Source: Molanna angustata
Taxonomy: Eukaryota; Arthropoda; Insecta; Trichoptera; Molannidae
DNA: 64,000 bases
Direction of reading: 5' to 3'
Assembly: GCA_963576475.1 (NCBI GenBank)
Contig: OY754978.1
Coordinates: 5,293,929 to 5,357,928 of the forward strand
The notes under the pieces are model-generated. The model worked only from the letters and a program-made list of their open reading frames with translations. It did not search any database and was not told the DNA's origin. A program made the position numbers and the translations under genes. Position 1 is the stretch's first letter; each line of letters begins with the position of its first letter. This document shows, piece after piece, positions 11,570 to 21,996 of the stretch.

Positions 11570-12065
11570 TGAATTATTTTATTGATTATTGTGAGTACCT
11601 ATTCAGTATTTGTGTTAGTTCAGTCCTTCCATAATTTGTGATGTATTTTTTAATGTTTGTTTTGAGTATTGAGTGAGATATTATTTTTTAAAGAGATAAA
11701 GGTAAACTGTTGTAGAGTCGTGGAGCAATAAATGAGTAATTTCTTTATCAAAAAGATAATTTCACTGTTTCAAAAAGATAATTTCACAGGCATTTGTTGA
11801 TTATTGTTTTTTTTTTCTAATTTGTAATGCACTTTTTTATGTATTTATTTTTAATGTTTTTTTTTATTTTGTTATTGTATGTTACTTATATTTGGAATGC
11901 AATTTTTGTGTATGTTTTGTTAGTTAGCATTCACTGTTAAAAGTATCATTATTTTAAAAATGCTTTAGCCCCGGCACAGGTTTTTTACCTAGTGGGGCAT
12001 TGCAGTTAAGAATATTATTTGTCAATTATGTATTTGTTTGAATAAATAAAAATAATAAAAATAAA
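11570..12065 (+). mobile_element. LINE 3'-UTR and tail, with hairpin
   Basis: T-rich non-coding DNA ends in the hairpin GCCCC..ACAGG..CCTAGT..GGGGC (11968-11998) and an AATAAATAAAAATAATAAAA tail. This is how LINE 3'-UTRs elsewhere in this window end. The coding part is absent or unrecognisable. Confidence 0.6.
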
Positions 12066-12394
12066 CTGTGTGGTATTGAGTAAGTTAGAATGTATATTTA
12101 TCTACTTTATGGAAATATCTTTTTAAAATTGATTTTGTAAACTTCGTTAATATGCTCACCGTTTGGCATCTGTGATTGCAAAATACGATAAAGTATTTTA
12201 GGATCAGTTTTCCAATATATTTACATAGATAGCTTACTTCTCTTTAACCTCACAGAAGTTTTCTCAAGCATCATTATTTTCTCTAAGGTATATATTCCAT
12301 TAATGAATCGTACATATTCGGTATTTTCGTCTCGTATTTAGGCATCCTTAAAGACTGAATATATATGCAATACCATACTATCACGTCATTTCCC
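12066..12394. other. no gene seen
   Basis: AT-rich DNA without recognisable coding or repeat structure. Confidence 0.4.
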
Positions 12395-12600
12395 TATTTT
12401 CCCTATTGAACGTCAGACTCCCATCTCTTGACATATAATTCTCGCTTCGTTAACGTGCATACATCGTCTCACGAACGTCTTACGTGTCTATCTTTCAAAA
12501 TTTCATTTATGTGTCAACTTTTCTTTGGCCGACCTCAAATTTTCGTTCTTCTTTATCAGCCTTATATTCTTTTTTTTGTCAGACCATCATGATTTATTTT
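12395..12600 (-). pseudogene. LINE fragment, minus strand
   Basis: Minus-strand remnant of the same RT tail found at 31471-31945, recognisable from CATACATCGTCTCACGAACG and the downstream TCTTTCAAAATTTCATT track shared with that copy. Strongly decayed. Confidence 0.5.
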
Positions 12601-12765
12601 TTTCTAGAACGAAAGAAAGAATATGGCTCTTGGTTATCTTCGTTAGACTTCTTTTTCAAATTTAATTAAAAATTCTAATTTAAAACTTTTATCAACGAAA
12701 AAAATTTTAAAGTCTGTTACAACTTTTATTCTTAAAATAATCATTTTTTTTTATTTTCGAGGCAA

Positions 12766-13275
12766 GCAAAGCTCGCGGTACACAATGGTATTGTCGTACC
12801 GACTCTAATGTATGCTAGTGTGACATGGACATGGCAGAAGACGCATGAAAGTAGAATCAATGCGGTTGAAATGAGGTTACTAATATAAATGTGTGGTAAA
12901 ACGGTGTATTATAGAATAAGAAATGAGGATATTAGACAAGAATGTATGATTGAAAGATATAATCTTAAATACGATGAAAACAAATGCCCTAAGGTGGTTT
13001 GGCCACATTGAAAGAATGAGTGGTGACCGTCTGATAATTATAGTATATAAAGCTGATAAAAGAGGAACGAAAAGTAGAGGTCCGTCAAAGAAAAGTTGGC
13101 ACGATCACATAAATGGAATTTTGAAAGATGGAGACGTTAGAAGTATGAATAACAGAGCGTGTATGAAAAAATTCATGGACGTGAACGAAGCGAGAAATAT
13201 ATGTCAAGAGAGAGGAGTCTGACGTTCGGTTCTCTCTGCCTACCCCAAATAGGGAAAGGGCGTGATGGTATGGTA
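12766..13275 (+). pseudogene. LINE RT C-terminal fragment
   Basis: Encodes VTWTWQKTHESRINAVEMRL and then, after a stop and frameshift near 12950, NALRWFGHIERMSGDRL, KSRGPSKKSWHDHING and EARNICQERG. This is the RT thumb and C-terminal tail of a LINE family also present at 31471-31945 and 59246-59655. The 3' end reads GGGCGTGATGGTATGG, the family's normal terminus. Truncated at the 5' side and inactive. Confidence 0.75.
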
Positions 13276-13316
13276 TCATTTTATTTAATTCAATGCATTT
13301 TCCTTAATTGTAATAA

Positions 13317-14360
13317 TCCAACTGTCGATTTGTTCAGGAGAACTTTGTTCTCTTAACATATCGACAATGTATCAAGCCAGAATACGCGAGAATTGTATGG
13401 AGAGGTCTACTTTTTTCATGGATTTTCCAACTTTGAAGTCAAAAAACACCAACTTAGAGGCTTCGCAGCATATATGTTCCATACACGGATTTACTCAGAA
13501 TTCGGAGTAGAACATTTCGTGTGTCTGTGTGTGTGTGTGTGTCTGTGTGTGTGTCTGTGTGTGTGTCTGTGTGTGTGTGTGTCTGTGTGTCCGTCCCCCC
13601 CTTATAACTTTTGATCCGCTCAATTTACAGAGCCCAAAAATTCAGAATATATAAACAGTTACAGGCCTACAAAACTTTTATACTCGGAATTTTGAATTTT
13701 TGTTTCAGTCAGGGGTTATCAACTTTTGAATTTTTATTTTATTTTTCCATATATCTCAGAAACCATAAACGGTAGAACGCTGAAAATTGGTACAAACATA
13801 GACAAATACAAAATCTCAAATTAGTTTTTTCAAAAAAATTCCAGGGTTTCTCAAACATTTTTTATTAAGAAAAATATTTTTTTTATGATAAATTTATGAG
13901 TTTAACTGCCTATATTTCCAAAACTTTTACAATTATCGAAAAAAGCCGAAACACCCCAACTAGATAATTTAATTTTCTATAAAAAATATTAACATTGTAG
14001 TAGAAGATCTCAATTTTTTTTTAACAATTTTTTTAAAAATTGAATTTAGTGACGACATCGCTTCATACATTTTGTATGGCAGTCGCCTATACACAATATG
14101 TAAGAAGACTTAATAGTTTGTTACTTCATCTCCAAACATACATACATACCATCATGCAATTTGCATATTCTGGGTAGGAAAAAGGATCTTCTTCCATACT
14201 ATCCTATCTTGACATACATACCTACATATGTTGTATAGAAAACAAAATATCTGAAAATATTCAATAATTTGTATCTATGGGTTTATAGTTTGGTACATAT
14301 TCTTCAACTATACATACTATCGCTATCGACAGTTGGATCTCATGTGTTACATGCAACTAG
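13317..14360 (+). mobile_element. Helitron-like non-autonomous element, copy 1
   Basis: Starts TCCAACTGTCGAT and ends with a 13-nt hairpin CATGT-GTT-ACATG (14341-14353) followed by CAACTAG, matching the 5' TC and 3' CTRR pattern of Helitrons. A subterminal ATCGACAGTTGG near the 3' end is the inverse of the 5' end, as in DINE/HINE-type elements. A TG/CTG microsatellite lies inside. The flanks are ..AATAA and TAATAA.., so it sits at A^T in a TAA-like tract. A short open frame starting MYGEVYFF is conserved between copies only because the DNA is. Confidence 0.65.
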
Positions 14361-14375
14361 TAATAATAATAATAA

Positions 14376-14479
14376 GCCCCTCAAAAACCAAACCCACGTC
14401 CAGTTAAAAACATCTAGAACTACGTGAGGGGCGGGGAGCTACACAACTACATCGAGTAGCTTGCCAACGGGTAAAGGGT
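14376..14479 (+). ncRNA. Candidate HDV-like self-cleaving ribozyme
   Basis: A nested double pseudoknot can be drawn. P1 is GCCCCTC (14376-14382) with GAGGGGC (14426-14432). P2 is ACC (14387-14389) and CCC (14393-14395) with GGT (14477-14479) and GGG (14469-14471). P3 is ACGT (14396-14399) with ACGT (14422-14425). P4 is AGCTAC (14437-14442) with GTAGCT (14456-14461). A possible P1.1 pairs CC 14400-14401 with GG 14433-14434. J4/2 holds GCCAAC with a candidate catalytic C at 14464 or 14465. Cleavage would fall exactly at the TAA/element junction, as known for R2-type ribozymes. Drawn by eye, not tested. Confidence 0.55.
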
Positions 14480-14498
14480 ACAAACACACAACACATAC

Positions 14499-17400
14499 AT
14501 GGATCACACAAAAAACACAAGCCTCGGACAAACACCGTTACCTGGGGAGCGCCAGGGCACGTCCGGAGTTAGCGCTGGGCGTAGCAGCATGAGAGCCGCT
14601 AATGACATGCTGTCGAACAGGCGGACACATGCCGGGACACCCGAAGAAACAACAGCCGAAACCCAACACACCCGACCTGCTGAAAATGCTTTGCCGGCAA
14701 GTCAACCGACAACCACCAAAGCGGGAAAACCACGACAACGCATGAAATGGACAGATGACATGAACATAAACCTCATGCGTTGCTACTACACTATCACACA
14801 AGGAGACACACAAATAATTGGATACAGACAGGAGCTACATACACAATTCACCACAATTTATCCAGAACTCTCACACATCACAGAACAGCGACTGGCGGAC
14901 CAGAAAAGAGTTATAATAAACAACAAAAGAATACAACTATCAATACTTGATCAAATAAAACAAGACGCAATCAGAATGAGTAATCAAAATAGAATAAGTA
15001 CATTAACACAAGACATAACAAATACACAAATAAACCACAACAATCCACAGGAAATATCAATAATACCACAGCAAAATAACACTGAACAACCAAATATAAA
15101 CATAACTAACGAATCCACCAATATGAACAATAATACAACAATAAGCCCTAACAACAATGACGAGACCAACGGAAGAACAGAACAAAACCCAGACACAAAA
15201 ACACAAATCACAAACACACTAGAACACACAATCGAAATATATAAAGATAGCGACCCCACAACAAGACCACACCTACCAAAGCTCAAAATCAACAAACAAA
15301 CCATTAACATGATCAATATTATCAACACAATTCTACATAACATGATTAACACTGAAACAACACTCGAAAAATTACATCTATTAGTTTACTGTAGTGCATA
15401 CACCATTATTACACTAAACAAACAAAATATAAACAATAAAACAGAAAACTCCCATAGAACACACAGAAGCACTATACCAGCATGGCAACACAGAATACAA
15501 ATCAAAATCAACTCATTAAGAAATGAAATAGGCAAAGTAACACAAAAAATTAAAGATAATCTAAAAAATCCAAGAAAACTACGGGAAATTGAAACGATTA
15601 AAGACAAATACAATGAACACAACCTAACTATACTCCTTGATACGCTAACACAAAAGTTATCAGCACAATCACATAGATTAAAACGCTACAAAAAATGCTA
15701 TGACAGGAAAACACACAATCTCAATTTTCAAACAAGCCAAAAAAGCTTCTACAACAACCTAAAAAACAACAATATAGAAATTACAGACGCACCTAAATTA
15801 AATGAAATAGAATCATACTGGGAGAACATTTGGTCTGAAAACAAAAAACACAACGAAAATGCCACATGGATAACAGAGGAAGAAAATGACAATAACCAAT
15901 TTCAAAACATGGCCACAATACAAATAAATATAACTGACTTCAAAACTGCTGTAAAGAAGACACACAACTGGAAGACACCAGGCATAGATAATATCCAAAA
16001 TTACTGGTACAAATATCTCCCTGTAACACATGAAAAATTCTCCGAACTATTACACAAATGCGTAACGGAAAACCAAAACCTCCCATCTTTTTTCACTAAA
16101 GGTATCACATATCTCAAACCTAAATCAACAGACACAAAAAATCCATCTAAATATCGTCCAATCACATGTCTACCCACAATATACAAAATTCTTACCTCAA
16201 TTATAACTACAAAAATAGATCTTTTCCTAACACAAAATAACATATTAACAGAAGAACAAAAAGGATGCAGAAAGCAAAGCAGAGGATGCAAAGAACAAAT
16301 CATCATCGACCGGACAATAACAAATCAGGCGATAAAGAAGAAAAGGAACATGTACTGTGCATACATAGATTACCAAAAAGCCTTTGATAGTGTCCCCCAC
16401 TCATGGTTAGTAAAAGTTCTAGAAATATACAAAATTGACATAAAACTTGTAGAATTTTTAAAACAAATAATGAACACCTGGAACACGACAATATACCTAA
16501 AACTAAACAACAAAATGATAAAATCAAAACAAATAAACATTAAAACCGGAATCTTTCAAGGTGACTCCCTAAGCGCACTATGGTTCTGTATCTCCCTCAA
16601 CCCACTCTCCAAGATGCTTAACAAAAGCAAACTTGGCTACAAAATCACAACACACAACTTAAATACCAATCCTATAAAAATCAACCACCTTTTATACATG
16701 GACGATTTAAAACTATATGGCAAAAATAATGACGAACTAAAACAACTAATTTATAAAACTGAACGCTTTAGTAATGACATAAAAATGAAATTCGGTATTG
16801 ATAAATGCAACACATGCTCAATAGTAAGAGGTAAACCCAAGGAACACACGGGAAGCACCTTGAAGGATACGAATGAAATAATACGCGCAATGGACGAAGA
16901 TGAATTTTATAAATACTTGGGAATTCTCCAGAACCCAAGCATAAAAGATAAAAAGATAAAAGAAACCACCAAAAACGAATACCTTAAAAGACTAAATATC
17001 CTCCTCAAAACACAACTAAATGGAAAAAATATGACTAAAGCAATAAACACATACGCAATACCAGTACTAACATATACATTTGGAATAATTAAATGGACCA
17101 ATACGGAACTTGACGATCTCAACATTAAACTCAGAACAACATCATCAAAACATAGAATTCACCACGAACATTCAGCAATAGAAAGATTCACACTGCCAAG
17201 AGAGGAAGGAGGAAGAGGACTCATAGACATAAAAAATCTACACCATACACAAATAAATAACTTAAGGCAATACTTCTACACAAAACGAAATAGCCCAATA
17301 CACAACGAAATCATAAACATAGATCACACATACTCACCACTTACACTTAACGACAACGAACGCAATCTAGAAATAACAACACATGACGCAAAAATTGAAA

Positions 17401-18191
17401 CATGGAAAAATAAAACATTACATGGAATACACCCAAGTCATCTACAACAACAACATATTGATAAAGCCCTTAGTAATAATTGGCTCAAACACTCAGACCT
17501 ATACGCAGAAACAGAAGGATTTATCATAGCTATTCAGGACAAAATAATAAAAACAAAAAACTACACGAAACATATTATAAAAGACAATACAATAACAAAC
17601 GACACATGCAGAAAGTGCAAATTACAAAAAGAAACAATAGAACACAATATAACAGGTGGCTGCTCAACTCTTGCACCGACGGAATATACAATAAGACACG
17701 ATAACATCTGCAAACACATATATTTGGAACTAGTCCACAAACATAAACTTATCGAAACACACCCCAAGTGGTATCAATACACACCCCCAGCTGTAACAGA
17801 AAATGATAACTACAAACTATACTGGAATAGAGACATAATCACAGACAGAACAAACCTACATAACCGACCAGACATTACATTAATCGACAAAATACATAAA
17901 CACACATATCTAATAGAAATATCGATACCAAATACAGCAAATCTACAAAAGAAACATTTAGAAAAAATAGATAAATACATACCTTTAGCAGAACAGATAA
18001 AATCACAGTGGAAACAAGAAAAAGTAACAATAGTCCCAATAATATTATCGTCTACAGGCATCATACCAAAAACTCTCCAAAAAAATATAGACATACTAAA
18101 GTTACCCCCATACGTAATCACCAACATACAAAAAACTACAATTATCAACACATGCACAATAGTCAGAAAATTTCTACAGGTACCACTTTAA
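14499..18191 (+). CDS. R4/Dong-type retrotransposon polyprotein (RT + RLE)
   Basis: This 1230-residue protein copies its RNA into nicked target DNA. Residues 80-97 (RMKWTDDMNINLMRCYY) resemble the Myb-like DNA-binding segment of R4/R2 elements. The RT domain spans roughly 470-800: motif A AYIDYQKAFDS (from 621), motif B QGDSLSALWF (from 687), the active site YMDD (733-736) and YKYLGI. The C-terminus has a CCHC knuckle (C1037, C1040, H1049, C1055) and a restriction-like endonuclease core RPD..(14)..E (R1123-D1125, E1140). No N-terminal APE endonuclease is present, consistent with site-specific RLE elements. The coding strand is strikingly A- and C-rich and T-poor. The start at 14499 is the first ATG after the 5' structure and begins the uninterrupted frame. 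Minus-strand frames are shadows. Confidence 0.92.
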   Translation: MDHTKNTSLGQTPLPGERQGTSGVSAGRSSMRAANDMLSNRRTHAGTPEETTAETQHTRPAENALPASQPTTTKAGKPRQRMKWTDDMNINLMRCYYTITQGDTQIIGYRQELHTQFTTIYPELSHITEQRLADQKRVIINNKRIQLSILDQIKQDAIRMSNQNRISTLTQDITNTQINHNNPQEISIIPQQNNTEQPNINITNESTNMNNNTTISPNNNDETNGRTEQNPDTKTQITNTLEHTIEIYKDSDPTTRPHLPKLKINKQTINMINIINTILHNMINTETTLEKLHLLVYCSAYTIITLNKQNINNKTENSHRTHRSTIPAWQHRIQIKINSLRNEIGKVTQKIKDNLKNPRKLREIETIKDKYNEHNLTILLDTLTQKLSAQSHRLKRYKKCYDRKTHNLNFQTSQKSFYNNLKNNNIEITDAPKLNEIESYWENIWSENKKHNENATWITEEENDNNQFQNMATIQINITDFKTAVKKTHNWKTPGIDNIQNYWYKYLPVTHEKFSELLHKCVTENQNLPSFFTKGITYLKPKSTDTKNPSKYRPITCLPTIYKILTSIITTKIDLFLTQNNILTEEQKGCRKQSRGCKEQIIIDRTITNQAIKKKRNMYCAYIDYQKAFDSVPHSWLVKVLEIYKIDIKLVEFLKQIMNTWNTTIYLKLNNKMIKSKQINIKTGIFQGDSLSALWFCISLNPLSKMLNKSKLGYKITTHNLNTNPIKINHLLYMDDLKLYGKNNDELKQLIYKTERFSNDIKMKFGIDKCNTCSIVRGKPKEHTGSTLKDTNEIIRAMDEDEFYKYLGILQNPSIKDKKIKETTKNEYLKRLNILLKTQLNGKNMTKAINTYAIPVLTYTFGIIKWTNTELDDLNIKLRTTSSKHRIHHEHSAIERFTLPREEGGRGLIDIKNLHHTQINNLRQYFYTKRNSPIHNEIINIDHTYSPLTLNDNERNLEITTHDAKIETWKNKTLHGIHPSHLQQQHIDKALSNNWLKHSDLYAETEGFIIAIQDKIIKTKNYTKHIIKDNTITNDTCRKCKLQKETIEHNITGGCSTLAPTEYTIRHDNICKHIYLELVHKHKLIETHPKWYQYTPPAVTENDNYKLYWNRDIITDRTNLHNRPDITLIDKIHKHTYLIEISIPNTANLQKKHLEKIDKYIPLAEQIKSQWKQEKVTIVPIILSSTGIIPKTLQKNIDILKLPPYVITNIQKTTIINTCTIVRKFLQVPL

Positions 18192-18299
18192 ACAACTACA
18201 CACAACCACACAGACACACAAACACATAGCCTCACAACTTGAGTACGCTCCGTTGTGAAGGAAATTACCGGATCATAACCGAGATCAATCTACATATAG

Positions 18300-18512
18300 T
18301 AATAATAATAATAATAAACACTTCCTTGCACCTTGCGCAAGTGGCGAGTTTATTGCCGCATGGCAATTTCTTCCAACTAACCATTGTTTCCAGCCCAGAG
18401 AAGCAATATTTGCGTGAGAAATGAATTTAATTAAATTTCTCCTCTACTGGGAATCGAACCCAGGACGCCCGCACATAAACTTAACGGCTTACCAACTGTG
18501 CCACGGCGATCG
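18300..18512 (-). mobile_element. tRNA-derived SINE, family 1
   Basis: Minus-strand copy with head GCCGTGGCACAGTTGGTAAG, B-box GGGTTCGATTCCC, hairpin ATTGCC-ATGC-GGCAAT (18352-18367) and a TAA/TTA microsatellite tail (18300-18317 on the plus strand). The tail forms the 3' flank of the Dong-like element. Very similar to 6380-6598. Confidence 0.85.
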
Positions 18513-18639
18513 TTGCAGATACACCATGGTTACACCATACACCTGATTGTAATGTAGTTATACCATGTTGAGAAATGTACATATATTATTATGATTTTAA
18601 AATCAAAGAACAAGAGAGATGGGTAAAGATGGGTAGGTA

Positions 18640-19362
18640 CCTACTTATTAAAACAAAGACTAGCACTTGTAAACCGTACGGTACCCACGAAACATCTTAT
18701 AGATACATACTGCACGGCCTAGATCCGAATGTAGAATCCGATCTAAATACTAATGTTCTCATTGCACAGTCGCTCACTTATTTTAGGAGACCTCGTGACT
18801 TCCTAACTGGAGGATGCTACGAAGTTTTTGTATGAGAATTGCATTGCAGAGACATATCTAAATACTTAGCACATGCGCGTTGGCGTAAACTTAACATTTG
18901 CAAACTGTCAAAAAGTAAGGTTGATCTCGAGGAACCTTACGAGTGTTTTAATTCTAAAATACAAGATGTTTTCGATGGATGTTGGTTTTAGCGACTTTAT
19001 TGAATACGTATGTATTTGGTAATTTTGTCAAACCAAATCTCACACAGAGTATTCAGCGATCTATACGAGATGCCGAAAATTCGCTGGAATTTCTGAAAAA
19101 CCTTGACATGGAGCTGTCAGTGTGAACTTGGTTACATGTGTTTGTGTTGTTTTGACAAAAATTATCATTTTAAACGTCAGTCTAAACCCATAGAAAACTA
19201 TCTATCCCTTATTTTCATTCGCAATAATGTGAAATGCTACGCCTTAGACCTCAAGTTTGGTGTAGTATTTAGTAGTTAGTTATTGATTTCTCCGCAACGC
19301 AATTGCTAACTTAAGAATACTGAATACTCCAGTGAGGTTAGGAGTTAGTATTTAGTCCTAGT
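18640..19362 (+). mobile_element. TIR repeat, MITE-B copy 1
   Basis: About 620-720 bp of non-coding DNA shared with the interrupted copy at 54440-58483: GATCCGAATG, CAGTCGCTC, GACTTCCTAACTGGAGGATG, CAAGATGTTTTCGATGGATG and the end GAGGTTAGGAGTTAGTATTT. CTAAATACTAAT near 18737 and TTAGTATTTAG at its 3' end are inverted, so the element probably spans 18737-19357. No coding capacity. Confidence 0.6.
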
Positions 19363-19962
19363 GTCAAAAACATATTGAGTTCGTATAAAATTGAAACATC
19401 ATTCTAGAAAAAACATCGTTATTCTGAGATCGGCTTCGCTACAGTGAATTTTAGTATGTACAATACATTTTGTATGAAATTTTATCGGGGAAAAATTACA
19501 TATACGTTATACTAAAAATTTCGTTACTTCGGTATTCGTTATTCAGAAAGAAACATTTTCTGTTATCCAGCGAACTTCGTTATACTGAGATTTGACCTAT
19601 ATACAATATCTCGGTTTCTCATATTCGATTAGGTCCAAAAAATGATTTTCTTAACCGATTGACATGTCCCCCAAATTATGACGTCGTTTCCATCCACGCG
19701 GTCAATTCAATCGAAAATGTTTTGAACTAAATAATATCGCGATATGAATACAAATACAGGTTGGTTATTTTTATATAATATTTAGGCATAAGTTAACATG
19801 TGATGGCATATTTGTGAACAGGTATGTAGCTAAACCTTCAATTATCTTTACCAAGTTATAATATAATGACTTATCCCTACATACATCGCTTTACCCCTAA
19901 TGTATTACTTAGTTCGTGTGACGCCTAAACTATATAAACGACGAAGTATATAATATTATAAC
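19363..19962. other. no gene seen
   Basis: AT-rich DNA without recognised genes. Short similar phrases around CGTTATTCTGAGAT and CGTTATACTGAGAT occur near 19417 and 19581. Confidence 0.35.
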
Positions 19963-20300
19963 TCCTCACTACCCCGATCGGATATAGTGGTGAGTTATAA
20001 ATTCGCACATTTTAAGGTTATATTTTTATCGCAGATTATCAAATAGTATCATACTGAGATTGTATTCTGAAAGTTTCATCACAATGTATCTGAGTGTGTG
20101 CTGTGCTATGTGTGACAACTTCGGGACCTCCACGAGGATTTCATTTATAAAATCTTGTAGAATTTTATAAAATGAAGTTCTGTAATATCAGTAACATTTT
20201 TCTTTTTTATATCAAACTTATTTTGTCTCCTCACTACCCCAAGGGGGTATGGTGTGTGTATCTGTCACAATGTATGTGTACGTGTGTGCTGTATAAATAT
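19963..20300 (-). mobile_element. MITE-A fragments
   Basis: Two partial minus-strand MITE-A ends: ACTCCTCACTACCCC (19965) with the adjoining TTGCAGATTATCAA-type region, and CTCCTCACTACCCCAAGG (20225) with a CACAATGTATGTG run. Both are truncated. Confidence 0.6.
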
Positions 20301-20309
20301 ATTCATTGT

Positions 20310-20521
20310 ATTACAATATATAGAACTTTCAAAATTGAATTGATAGGGATCTCATTAAAAAGGCATAATTGGTGAACGTTGCGAAAGCGCATAAAGTGAT
20401 CACGTAAACCAGCCTATGACAGGTCGTTAGCCCTGTAGGTGCCTTGATTTCACGGTTCTCCTACAGTAAATATTCCAACTTCGTCTCTATTGAGATAATT
20501 AAAAATCTGTTAAAAAATATT
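20310..20521 (-). mobile_element. Foldback (CTCAATAGAGACG) fragment
   Basis: Reverse-orientation half of the 4843-5332 family, ending CTCCTACAGTAAATATTCCA and TCTATTGAGATAATTAAAAA. Confidence 0.65.
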
Positions 20522-20717
20522 CATTGTGATGAAACTTCCAGAATACTATCTCAGAATACTATAACTTGTGCCAGTTTCGGTTTAGATGGTCTCTTCATGG
20601 ACAGATATCCGTAACCAAAGGAATTGTTATAGAATATTTTATTTATCGATATTATTATTTAACCTATTAATCTGTAGAGGGTAAGCGGAGTGTTTAAACG
20701 CATTCGTATACTGGCCT

Positions 20718-20802
20718 TACTTTAGTTGATAATCTGCAATAAAAAAATAACCTTAAAAATTGCAAATTTATAACTCTCCACTATATGCCCTTAGAGTAGT
20801 AG
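20718..20802 (+). mobile_element. MITE-A 3'-end fragment
   Basis: Carries TTGATAATCTGCAATAAAAA and a degraded GTAGTAGGAGTAAA end, directly followed by a second MITE-A copy. Confidence 0.5.
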
Positions 20803-21517
20803 GAGTAAACGAGTGGGTTGTGGCCAACGCTAAACTCCTCACTAACAAGTCATTCTATAAAATATTCAAATTTTGTATGGAAAATATTCAGCAATAATGT
20901 TATAATTATTATTATTATTATTATAGTTGGATAACTTGTATAGCGCCGTTTTCATGGAAGATCACCTCAAGGGCGCAATGTTGTCCTATAAATAAATAAA
21001 TAAATGAAATGTGTTTGATAAATTGTTTTTTATTTAAATATTTTATTATGAAAACTTGATAACTCTCAATGCCATTTTATAAAAGTGATGTGCCTTTTTA
21101 TCAATTTGAAAATACAAATTTCAAATTTTAAGTTTTCTGAGCTTGGGGTCACTTTGAAATATTTGACAGTAAAAAAATTTGAAAAGCACTATTCAGATAT
21201 CCTTCAAAATCTAATGGGATCTAAGCGAGTATTTGATATACATATTTGCAAAGATTGAAAAGAATCGAATGAGTACTTTAGTCTATAATCGATAAAGTAA
21301 AATGGACACGCCGTACATGGCGTACATAGCACACAGCACATAGCACACACACACACACAGATACATTGTGATGAAACTTTCAGAATACAATCTCAGCATG
21401 ATACTAGTTGATAATCTGCAATAAAAAAAATACCCATAAAAATTGCGAAATCATAACTCCCCACTATATTTATTTATTTATTTATTTATATATATCCCCT
21501 TGAGTTAGTGAGGAGTA
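20803..21517 (+). mobile_element. MITE-A copy with internal insertion
   Basis: Full-length MITE-A from CGAGTGGGTTGTGGCC to GTTAGTGAGGAGTAAAAA. It is interrupted at about 20890-21005 by a short repeat with stem GCGCC/GGCGC and an AAATAAATAAATAAATG tail, probably a retroposed 3' end. The 3' part also holds a TTTA/TATA-rich expansion at 21467-21490. Confidence 0.7.
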
Positions 21518-21996
21518 AAAATAATTTCGGACAAAATGAGTTATAATATGTTCAATATTTCACCCCAGAAGTCAAATAAGTAGGTATATGTCATAAATAT
21601 CCTCCTTGTTTTATGCTACCGATGAATGAAGTAACCTACAGTGTACATGTTGTCGAGTTCGGCTGGCAATAAACTTAAAGTACTGTTTTATATCAAATTG
21701 ATCCCATGATTAATGCATTTCATCAATTTTCCCTTTTTTACGTTCCTGTACCTACATTATTTTAAGTGGTTTCTGACTCGCATAAAAATATGGAATATAT
21801 ACTGGGGAATCAGACGAATAAGCTTTGCAAGGAAAGTTCCGTATATATTAAACATATCACATAGTATTAATTCAAAGAAACGTTTATTTTCAATGAAAAC
21901 CCAGATTATTGGAACAAGGAATAGTTTGGTCTTAGTCGCGAATTGGACCGACACAATCGTGTTTTGAATTAAAGTAGCTATTTGAATTTTTTTTAG
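21518..21996. other. no gene seen
   Basis: AT-rich, no recognisable domain or repeat. Confidence 0.35.

Larger units (their letters stand above)
14376..18299 (+). mobile_element. Full-length Dong/R4-type non-LTR retrotransposon
   Basis: The element runs from GCCCCTC (14376) to about 18299. TAA repeats lie at both ends (14361-14375 and 18300-18317), the target expected for Dong elements of the R4 clade. It has a 123-bp 5'-UTR that can fold as an HDV-like ribozyme, one uninterrupted ORF with C-terminal endonuclease, and a 105-bp 3'-UTR with stem CCTCACAA/TTGTGAAGG. No stops or frameshifts were seen, so it may be young and competent. The TAA tract on the 3' side is the tail of a SINE (18300-18512). 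Confidence 0.85.

Noticed and set aside
13393..13614. Conserved small protein MYGEVYFFHGFSNFEV in four places
   Set aside because: It lies inside identical non-autonomous element copies and runs into a TG microsatellite giving VCLCVC repeats. Conservation is of DNA copies only.
14538..18157. Antisense ORFs within 14.5-18.2 kb
   Set aside because: They are Cys/Val/Leu-rich frames caused by the A/C-rich coding strand of the Dong-like ORF.
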